Shown here: positions 9,253 through 14,797 of the stretch, piece by piece
Numbering within the stretch: position 1 is the first letter of the stretch
Layout of the letters: every line of letters begins with the position of its first letter
NCBI GenBank assembly: GCA_946222435.1
Contig: CAMIOJ010000007.1
Location: 1 to 18,805 of the forward strand
DNA from: an uncultured Micrococcus sp.
Lineage (GTDB): Bacteria; Actinomycetota; Actinomycetes; Actinomycetales; Micrococcaceae
Reading direction: 5' to 3'
DNA: 18,805 nucleotides
Position numbers and translations under genes: made by a program
The notes under the pieces: generated by a model
Databases searched by the model: none
What the model was told of the DNA's origin: nothing
What the model saw: the letters and a program-made list of their open reading frames with translations, nothing else

Positions 9253-10007
9253 GCCCCGGTCACCCGCGCTCCGGTCGTGGGGTCCCAGCGGCCCTCCGGG
9301 GCCGGTTCTCCGCGCAGCTCGGCGACCAGGTCGGTGATCGCGGCCATCATCCGGTCGGTGCCCTCGCGCAGGGTGGCCGCCGTCACGGGGCGGTCCCGCA
9401 GGTCCGCGAGGTCGACGGGCGCGCCGACGCGGATCCGGGCGGTCTTACGCGGGAGGACACGGAGGGAGCGGCCGCCGTAGGGCAGCAGCTCCTGGATGCC
9501 CCACTGACCGATGGGGATGAGCGGGGCGCCGGTCTGCAGGGCGAGGCGTACGGCGCCGTTGCGCGCCGCCATCGGCCAGCCGTCGGGGTCGCGGGTGACC
9601 GTGCCCTCCGGGTACACGATGATCGCCCGGCCCGTGGCGACAGCCTCGCGGGCGGCGGCGAGCGAGCGGCCGCCGTCGCGGGTGCGCTCGACCGGGATCA
9701 TGCGGGTGGCCTCGAGGACCTGCTTGAGCACGGGCGCCTTCCAGAGCTCGGCCTTGGCGAGGAAGGTCGGCAGCAGGCCCTGGTTGTAGACCATGTGGGC
9801 CACGGAGAGCGGGTCCACCTCCGAGATGTGGTTGACGGCGAGGATCGCGCCGGTCTCGGGCAGGTGCTCGGTCCCCTCCCACACCTGGCGGACGAGGGCC
9901 CGCATCGCCGGTCGCACGATCGCCCCCGGGATCACGTAGGCGGCCCGCGCGGCACGCGTCGGACGACCCCCCGCGGCAGCAGGGCTCTGCGCGTCCACGC
10001 CGCTCAC
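9249..10007 (-). CDS. plsC: 1-acyl-sn-glycerol-3-phosphate acyltransferase (PlsC family)
   Basis: Membrane-associated acyltransferase that most likely adds the second acyl chain to lysophosphatidic acid, giving phosphatidic acid. From the GTG at 10007 the protein has 252 aa. The catalytic block I NHISEVD (NHx4D) is at 59-65, followed by FLAKAELWKAPVLKQ, IPVERTR 104-110, the substrate-binding VYPEGT at 131-136 and GAPLIPIGQWG. The first 40 residues form a mildly hydrophobic amphipathic stretch (AAYVIPGAIVRPAM) but no clear membrane helix. The GTG is chosen because it overlaps the murA stop as GTGA; the open frame upstream lies inside murA. Acyl-donor preference cannot be read from the sequence, and other PlsC-family acyltransferases remain possible. 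Confidence 0.9.
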   Translation of the reverse strand: MSGVDAQSPAAAGGRPTRAARAAYVIPGAIVRPAMRALVRQVWEGTEHLPETGAILAVNHISEVDPLSVAHMVYNQGLLPTFLAKAELWKAPVLKQVLEATRMIPVERTRDGGRSLAAAREAVATGRAIIVYPEGTVTRDPDGWPMAARNGAVRLALQTGAPLIPIGQWGIQELLPYGGRSLRVLPRKTARIRVGAPVDLADLRDRPVTAATLREGTDRMMAAITDLVAELRGEPAPEGRWDPTTGARVTGA

Positions 10008-11332
10008 CGGTCGCGTTCGGTCAGCTCGACGTCGGCGCCGAGACCCAGGAGCTTGTCCATGAAGTGCTCGTAGCCGCGGTTGATGATCTCGAGGCCGGTG
10101 GCCTTCGAGGTGCCCTCCGCGGCGAGGGCCGCGATCAGATGGGAGAACCCTCCTCGCAGGTCGGGGATGTCGAAGGTCGCGCCGTGCAGCGGCGTCGGGC
10201 CCGAGATCACGCAGGAGTGCAGGAAGTTGCGCTGCCCGAAGCGGCAGGGCACGGAGCCGAGGCACTCGCGGTGCAGCTGGATGGAGGCGCCCATCCGGAC
10301 CAGGGCGTCGGTGAAGCCGAAGCGGTTCTCGTACACGGTCTCGTGGACGATCGACACGCCGGTCGCCTGGGTCAGGGCGACGACGAGCGGCTGTTGCCAG
10401 TCCGTCATGAACCCGGGGTGCACGTCGGTCTCGAGCACCAGCGGGTTCAGCTCCCCGCCGGTGTGCCAGAACCGGATGCCCTCGTCCGTGACGTCGAACT
10501 CGCCGCCGATCTTGCGGTAGGTGTTGAGGAACGCGGTGAGATCGCGCTGGGCGGCGTTGCGGACGAAGATGTCCCCGCCCGTGGCCAGGGCAGCCGAGGC
10601 CCAGGACGCCGCCTCGTTGCGATCGGGGAGGGCGACGTGGTTGTAGCCCCTCAGGGTGGTGACGCCCTCGATGCGGATCGTGCGGTCGGTCTGCACCGTG
10701 ATGATCGCGCCCATCTTCTGCAGGACGGCGATCAGGTCGTGGATTTCCGGCTCGACCGCGGCGCCCTTCAGCTCGGTGATGCCCTCGGCCTTCACTGCGG
10801 TGAGGAGGACCTGCTCGGTCGCGCCGACCGACGGGTACGGCAGCTCGAGCTTGGCGCCGTGCAACCCCTTCGGCGCGGAGATGGAGATGCCGCCCGGACG
10901 CTTGTCCACCACGGCGCCGAAGTTCCGCAGGACCTCCAGGTGGTAGTCGATCGGGCGGTCGCCGATCTTGCAGCCGCCGAGGTCCGGGATGAAGGCCTCG
11001 CCGATGGCGTGCATGAGCGGGCCGCAGAAGAGGATCGGGATGCGCGAGTCGCCGGCGTGGGCGTCGATCTCGGCGGACTGGGCCTGCTTGACCCCGGCCG
11101 GGTCCATGGCGATCGAGCCGATCTCCTTGTCCCAGTCGACCGTGACGCCGTGGAGCTCGAGGAGCGAGCTGACGACGTCCACATCCTTGATCTCCGGGAT
11201 GTCGCGGAGCACGGACGGGGTGTTGCCCAGCAGGGCGGCGACCATCGCCTTCGGCACGAGGTTCTTGGCGCCGCGGACCGTGACCTCTCCGGTCAGGGGC
11301 TTGCCGCCCTGGATCGTGAGCAACTTGGCCAT
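10004..11332 (-). CDS. murA: UDP-N-acetylglucosamine 1-carboxyvinyltransferase
   Basis: Transfers enolpyruvate from PEP to UDP-GlcNAc, the first committed step of peptidoglycan synthesis. The 442-aa length is usual. RGAKN at 20-24 carries the Lys23/Asn24 pair for substrate binding. The loop DLGGCKIGDRPIDYH has Cys121 where E. coli has Cys115, so the enzyme keeps the fosfomycin-target cysteine, unlike M. tuberculosis MurA with Asp. HPGFMTDWQQPL carries the conserved Asp near the active site, followed by HETVYENRFGFTDAL. ATG at 11332 is preceded by AGGA 11 bases upstream. An in-frame open stretch continues upstream through the gap and into leuD antisense-frame sequence and is not credible. It is the first gene of the murA-plsC-gpsA-ddl unit. 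Confidence 0.95.
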   Translation of the reverse strand: MAKLLTIQGGKPLTGEVTVRGAKNLVPKAMVAALLGNTPSVLRDIPEIKDVDVVSSLLELHGVTVDWDKEIGSIAMDPAGVKQAQSAEIDAHAGDSRIPILFCGPLMHAIGEAFIPDLGGCKIGDRPIDYHLEVLRNFGAVVDKRPGGISISAPKGLHGAKLELPYPSVGATEQVLLTAVKAEGITELKGAAVEPEIHDLIAVLQKMGAIITVQTDRTIRIEGVTTLRGYNHVALPDRNEAASWASAALATGGDIFVRNAAQRDLTAFLNTYRKIGGEFDVTDEGIRFWHTGGELNPLVLETDVHPGFMTDWQQPLVVALTQATGVSIVHETVYENRFGFTDALVRMGASIQLHRECLGSVPCRFGQRNFLHSCVISGPTPLHGATFDIPDLRGGFSHLIAALAAEGTSKATGLEIINRGYEHFMDKLLGLGADVELTERDR

Positions 11333-11378
11333 GGTGATGATGGTCCTCCCTCGCCGACTGGGTGCACGGCATCGGTTT

Positions 11379-11427
11379 ACGTCCCGCCGACGAGGCGACG
11401 GGGACTGGTCTCGGCCGACCGGGACGT
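11379..11427 (-). promoter_or_regulatory. Structured leader of murA with competing pairings
   Basis: ACGTCCCG (11379-11386) is perfectly complementary to CGGGACGT (11420-11427), an 8-bp stem around 33 bases. The same GTCCC can instead pair with GGGAC at 11401-11405, and GGTC (11407-11410) with GACC (11417-11420) forms a small inner hairpin. It would lie about 47-95 bases before the murA start, inside the mRNA leader if the promoter at 11456-11461 is real. It matches no known riboswitch class that I recognise. Confidence 0.35.
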
Positions 11428-11455
11428 GGGGCGCCCGGGCCGGGAATCGCTCTCC

Positions 11456-11461
11456 AGCATA
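11456..11461 (-). promoter_or_regulatory. Possible murA -10 box
   Basis: On the minus strand TATGCT matches the TATAAT consensus in four positions and lies in the least GC-rich spot of this gap. The expected transcript would start near 11449, giving a leader of about 117 bases. The -35 region (TGTGTC or GTGTCG at 17-18 bases) is poor. Confidence 0.35.
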
Positions 11462-11593
11462 GGCGCTACCCCGCGTCCCGACACAGATCCGCCACACTCG
11501 GGGGCGGAGTCCGCTGAGCGTGAATCGCCCCGGTCGGCGCCTCGCCGTGTGCGGAGGGGCCGGGCTGCCCGCCGTGGTCGGTGTCTGCGGCCA

Positions 11594-11623
11594 GGGGCCT
11601 CCCGCGGTCGGCCGAGGCGGCCC
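11594..11623 (-). terminator. Possible terminator after leuD
   Basis: GGGGCCTC (11594-11601) pairs with GAGGC-GG-CCC (11614-11623), an 8-bp stem with a 2-base bulge and 12-base loop, 11 bases beyond the leuD stop. GC-only with no U-tract, so only moderately convincing. Confidence 0.35.
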
Positions 11624-11634
11624 GAACGGCGCGG

Positions 11635-12243
11635 TCAGGCCGACGCGGTCCGGGCGGGCAGCGTCGTCGGCTTGAAGGCCGGCCGTCCGTCCTCGTAGGC
11701 CGCGATGGCCTCCTCCTCGCCGAGGGTGACGGCGATGTCGTCCAACCCCTCGAGCAGCCGATGACGGGTCTCGTCGTCCAGCTGGAAGGAGGTGGTGAAG
11801 GGGCCGCAGGTGACGGTGCGCGAGACGAGGTCCACGGTCACCGAGGCGCCCGGCTGGTTCTCCAGCTCCTTCCAGATGCGCTCGATGTCCGATGCCTCCA
11901 CCTGGGCGGCGACCAGGCCCTGCTTGGCCGCGTTGCCGCGGAAGATGTCCGCGAAGCGGGGCGAGAGGACGGCTCGGAAGCCGTAGTCCTTGAGTGCCCA
12001 GACGGCGTGCTCGCGGGACGACCCGGTGCCGAAGTCCGATCCCGCCACGAGCACGGTGCCCGCCGAGTACGGCTCGGTGTTGAGGATGAACTCCGGGTCC
12101 TGGCGCCAGCCGGCGAACAGGGCGTCGTCGAAACCCGTGCGGGTGATCCGCTTCAGGTAGACGGCCGGGATGATCTGGTCGGTGTCCACGTTGGACGCCC
12201 GCAGCGGGACGCCGATTCCGGTGTGGGTGGTGAACTTGTCCAT
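11635..12243 (-). CDS. leuD: 3-isopropylmalate dehydratase small subunit
   Basis: Small subunit of isopropylmalate isomerase, which with LeuC converts 2-isopropylmalate to 3-isopropylmalate in leucine synthesis. The 202-aa length is normal. Aconitase C-terminal swivel-domain marks: SNVDTDQIIPAVYLKRI (18-34), AGSDFGTGSSREHAVWAL (67-84), where GSSREHA binds substrate, and FRAVLSPRFADIFRGNAAKQGL. The ATG at 12243 is 3 bases after the leuC stop, so the two subunits are translated from one message in the expected equal ratio. It is followed by a possible terminator and then murA. Confidence 0.96.
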   Translation of the reverse strand: MDKFTTHTGIGVPLRASNVDTDQIIPAVYLKRITRTGFDDALFAGWRQDPEFILNTEPYSAGTVLVAGSDFGTGSSREHAVWALKDYGFRAVLSPRFADIFRGNAAKQGLVAAQVEASDIERIWKELENQPGASVTVDLVSRTVTCGPFTTSFQLDDETRHRLLEGLDDIAVTLGEEEAIAAYEDGRPAFKPTTLPARTASA

Positions 12244-12246
12244 GGC

Positions 12247-13722
12247 TCAGGCCTCCTGGGTCACGCGGTCGGCGCCGTCGAGGGCGGGAAGGTCGGACGG
12301 GCTCGCGAGGCGGCCCAGCACGGCGGTGGCCGCGGCGACCACCGGGGAGACCAGGTGCGTGCGGCCGCCCTTGCCCTGGCGGCCCTCGAAGTTGCGGTTC
12401 GAGGTGGAGGCGCAGCGCTCCCCCGGCTCCAGCTGGTCCGGGTTCATGCCCAGGCACATGGAGCAGCCGGCGAAGCGCCATTCGGCGCCGAAGTCCTCGA
12501 AGATCCGGTCCAGGCCCTCGTCCATGGCCTGCAGGCGCACGCGGGCCGATCCCGGGACCACCATGACGCGCAGCCCCTCGGCCTTGCGACGGCCCTCCAC
12601 CACGGAGGCGAAGGCACGCAGGTCCTCGATCCGCGAGTTCGTGCACGACCCCATGAACACGGTGTCCACGGCGATGTCCTTCATGGGGGTGCCCGCCGTC
12701 AGGTCCATGTACTGCAGGGCCTTCGCGGCGGCGGCCTGCTCGTCCGGGTCGGAGAAGGACTCGGGGGCGGGCACGGCGTCGTTCAGGCTGACGCCCTGAC
12801 CGGGATTGGTGCCCCAGGTCACGAACGGCTCGAGGGTGTCCGCGTCGATCACGACCTCGGCGTCGAACTCCGCGCCCTCGTCCGTGCGCAGGGTGCGCCA
12901 GTGCTCGACCGCGGCCTCCCAGTCGGCACCCTCGGGTGCGTGGGGGCGGCCCTTGATGTACTCGAACGTGGTCTCGTCCGGCGCGACCATGCCTGCGCGG
13001 GCACCGGCCTCGATCGACATGTTGCAGATGGTCATCCGACCCTCCATGGACAGGGCCCGGATGGCCTCTCCGCGGTACTCGAGCACGTAGCCCTGTCCGC
13101 CGCCGGTGCCGATCTTCGCGATCACCGCCAGGATGATGTCCTTCGCGGTGACGCCCGCACGGAGGGTGCCGTCGACCGTGACGGACATGGTCTTGAAGGG
13201 CTTGAGCGGCAGGGTCTGCGTGGCCAGCACGTGCTCGACCTCGGAGGTGCCGATGCCGAACGCCAGGGCCCCGAACGCGCCGTGCGTGGAGGTGTGGGAG
13301 TCGCCGCAGACGACGGTCATCCCCGGTTGGGTCAGGCCCAGCTGCGGGCCGACCACATGGACGATGCCCTGTTCGCGGTCACCGAGGGAGTGCAGGCGGA
13401 TGCCGAACTCCTCGGCGTTGGACCGCAGGGTCTCGATCTGGGTCCGGGACGTGGGGTCCTCGATCGGCCGGTCGATGTCGAGCGTCGGCGTGTTGTGGTC
13501 CTCGGTCGCGATCGTGAGGTCCGGGCGGCGGACGGGGCGGCCGGCCAGGCGCAGGCCCTCGAAGGCCTGGGGGCTGGTGACCTCATGGAGCAGGTGGAGG
13601 TCGATGTAGAGCAGGTCGCGGCCGCGCGACGCCCCCTCTCCCTCTCCGCGGACGACGACGTGCTCGTCCCAGACCTTCTCCGCCAGCGTGCGCGGGCGGG
13701 AGGCCTCGTGTGTGCCGGTCAT
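12247..13722 (-). CDS. leuC: 3-isopropylmalate dehydratase large subunit
   Basis: Catalytic [4Fe-4S] subunit of isopropylmalate isomerase (leucine pathway, cytoplasm). The 491-aa protein starts with TLAEKVWDEHVV (12-23) and DLLYIDLHLLHEVTSPQAFEGL (36-57). Further marks are TIATEDHNTPT, VCGDSHTSTHGAFGALAFGIG (138-158) and the three cluster ligands Cys360 (MGSCTNSRIEDL), Cys420 and Cys423 (CSMCLGMNPDQ). The C-terminal STSNRNFEGRQGKGGRTHL is typical. The ATG at 13722 has AAGGAG 6 bases upstream. An open extension of this frame towards 13896 has no ribosome site and lies in the leader. It is divergent from an IclR-family gene of the type that regulates leuCD in other actinobacteria. Confidence 0.97.
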   Translation of the reverse strand: MTGTHEASRPRTLAEKVWDEHVVVRGEGEGASRGRDLLYIDLHLLHEVTSPQAFEGLRLAGRPVRRPDLTIATEDHNTPTLDIDRPIEDPTSRTQIETLRSNAEEFGIRLHSLGDREQGIVHVVGPQLGLTQPGMTVVCGDSHTSTHGAFGALAFGIGTSEVEHVLATQTLPLKPFKTMSVTVDGTLRAGVTAKDIILAVIAKIGTGGGQGYVLEYRGEAIRALSMEGRMTICNMSIEAGARAGMVAPDETTFEYIKGRPHAPEGADWEAAVEHWRTLRTDEGAEFDAEVVIDADTLEPFVTWGTNPGQGVSLNDAVPAPESFSDPDEQAAAAKALQYMDLTAGTPMKDIAVDTVFMGSCTNSRIEDLRAFASVVEGRRKAEGLRVMVVPGSARVRLQAMDEGLDRIFEDFGAEWRFAGCSMCLGMNPDQLEPGERCASTSNRNFEGRQGKGGRTHLVSPVVAAATAVLGRLASPSDLPALDGADRVTQEA

Positions 13723-13948
13723 ACGGCGCTCCTTCGTCAGATGGGGTGGGGTCGGCCGATCGGGCCGTCCCGAGGGGCACTGGAGCGGGCCAGGGGTGGC
13801 GGCCCGCCGATGGGCCCACTGTTCCGCTGGGGGCAGGCACGTGTCGACATCCGATCCGTCCTGTTCCGCCATGCGGACAGGGCACCGGACAGGCATCCCC
13901 GCCCCTCACGCCATGGACGACCGTCATGTTGCGGCACTGTGACGACGC

Positions 13949-13977
13949 ATAATGGCTTCCGCATGGTGAGATGTCTA
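13949..13977 (-). promoter_or_regulatory. Predicted leuC promoter
   Basis: On the minus strand, -35 TAGACA (13977-13972; one mismatch to TTGACA), a 17-base spacer and -10 CATTAT (13954-13949; two mismatches to TATAAT). The transcript would start near 13942 and carry a leader of about 220 bases before the leuC ATG. It is the best sigma70-like match I found in the window, and the -35 lies in the middle of the inverted repeat at 13966-13984. Confidence 0.6.
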
Positions 13978-13984
13978 TCCTCAC
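13966..13984. promoter_or_regulatory. Inverted repeat, candidate operator of the IclR-family regulator
   Basis: GTGAG (13966-13970) and CTCAC (13980-13984) are perfect 5-bp arms around 9 bases, extended imperfectly by AT/AT. The site covers the predicted leuC -35 and the predicted -10 of the iclR-type gene. IclR proteins bind short palindromes as dimers, and NdgR/LtbR relatives act on leuCD. Binding here is inferred. Confidence 0.5.
13976..13981 (+). promoter_or_regulatory. Possible -10 box for a leaderless IclR-family transcript
   Basis: TATCCT (TANNNT type) ends 6 bases before the ATG at 13988, so transcription could start at the start codon. No Shine-Dalgarno sequence precedes that ATG, which fits a leaderless mRNA. 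The -35 region is weak. Confidence 0.4.
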
Positions 13985-13987
13985 ATC

Positions 13988-14770
13988 ATGAACACCACCT
14001 CCTCCCTGCCTCCGCGTCCCGCCGCCACCGCGCAGACGGACCTGATGGGCCACCGCGAGCCCAGCGGCGTGGGCGTCGTGGACAAGTCCGCGGCGATCCT
14101 CGACGCACTCGAGTCCGGCCCGGCCACACTGGCCCAGCTCGTGACCACCACGGGCATCGCGCGCCCCACCCTGCACCGCCTGGCCGCGGCCCTGACCCAC
14201 CACCGCCTGGTGGGCAAGGACCTGCACGGCCGCTATGTGCTGGGTTCGCGCCTCACCGAGCTGGCCTCCGCGGCCGGCGAGGACCGCCTGACCACCGCCG
14301 CCGGCCCGGTCCTGCTCTGGCTGCGCGACGCCACGGGCGAGAGCTCCCAGGTCTTCCGGCGCCAGGCCGACGCGCGCGTGTGCGTGGCCTCCGCCGAACG
14401 CCCGGTCGGCCTGCGCGACACCATCCCCGTGGGGACCCGCATGTCCATGAAGGCCGGTTCGGCCGCCCAGGTGCTGCTCGCCTGGGAGGACCACGAGCGT
14501 CTCGTGGAGGGCCTGGCCGGCGCGGTCTTCACCCCGACCGTCCTCGCTGCCGTCCGCCGGCGCGGCTGGGCGCAGTCCCTGGCCGAACGCGAGCCGGGAG
14601 TCGCGTCGGTCTCGGCGCCCGTCCGCGGCCCGTCCGGCCGGGTCATCGCGGCGGTGTCCATCTCCGGCCCCCTGGAGCGTCTCACCCGTCAGCCGGGCCG
14701 TGTGCACGCAGACGCCGTGGTGGCCGCGGCCACCCGGCTCACCGAGCTCATCCGCGCCGGCGAGGCCTGA
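13988..14770 (+). CDS. IclR-family regulator, NdgR/LtbR type (likely leuCD control)
   Basis: DNA-binding transcription regulator of 260 aa. A winged helix-turn-helix at about 28-86 includes SAAILDALESGPATLAQLV and the recognition helix ARPTLHRLAAALTHHRLV (58-75), then the wing GRYVLGSRL. An IclR effector domain runs from about 100 to 258 (SSQVFRRQADARVCVASAERPVGLRD, VGTRMSMKAGSAAQVLLAW, SVSAPVRGPSGRVIAAVSISGP). Relatives NdgR (Streptomyces) and LtbR (Corynebacterium) sit divergent from leuCD and control branched-chain and other amino acid genes; the same arrangement here supports that role. The first 26 residues are extra compared with typical NdgR, so an ATG at 14045 is an alternative start. 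I keep 13988 because a TANNNT box sits 6 bases upstream. The effector is unknown. Confidence 0.88.
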   Translation: MNTTSSLPPRPAATAQTDLMGHREPSGVGVVDKSAAILDALESGPATLAQLVTTTGIARPTLHRLAAALTHHRLVGKDLHGRYVLGSRLTELASAAGEDRLTTAAGPVLLWLRDATGESSQVFRRQADARVCVASAERPVGLRDTIPVGTRMSMKAGSAAQVLLAWEDHERLVEGLAGAVFTPTVLAAVRRRGWAQSLAEREPGVASVSAPVRGPSGRVIAAVSISGPLERLTRQPGRVHADAVVAAATRLTELIRAGEA

Positions 14771-14778
14771 GCCGGCCG

Positions 14779-14796
14779 CCGGCGCAGCGCCGCCGG
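14779..14796. terminator. Likely bidirectional terminator between the IclR gene and the acyltransferase gene
   Basis: CCGGCG (14779-14784) and CGCCGG (14791-14796) form a perfect 6-bp stem with a 6-base loop. It fills most of the 27-bp gap between two converging stop codons, so it probably serves both. GC-only, no T-run on either side. Confidence 0.5.
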
Positions 14797-14797
14797 T

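Larger units (their letters stand above)
11333..11634. other. 302-bp intergenic region, leuD to murA
   Basis: Both flanking genes read on the minus strand. From leuD towards murA the gap holds a possible leuD terminator (11594-11623), about 130 bases with nothing I recognise, a possible -10 box (11456-11461) and a leader rich in inverted repeats (11379-11427). No credible small gene is seen; open frames here lack ribosome sites and are fragments of longer chance frames. Confidence 0.5.

Noticed and set aside
8224..9480. A 418-codon plus-strand open frame antisense to gpsA and plsC
   Set aside because: Shadow of gpsA/plsC with repetitive low-complexity translation and no ribosome site.
10004..11332. 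Possible intrinsically fosfomycin-resistant MurA (Cys to Asp, as in mycobacteria)
   Set aside because: The loop reads DLGGCKIGDRP, so the active-site cysteine is present at residue 121.
13737..13964. 75-codon minus-strand open frame in the leuC leader, considered as a leader peptide
   Set aside because: It is not rich in leucine or other branched-chain codons, and its predicted promoter and start would not place it as an attenuator; no clear ribosome site.
13583..14707. A 374-codon minus-strand open frame covering the IclR gene and the leuC leader
   Set aside because: It is antisense to a clear IclR protein and overlaps the leuC start in another frame; no domain.
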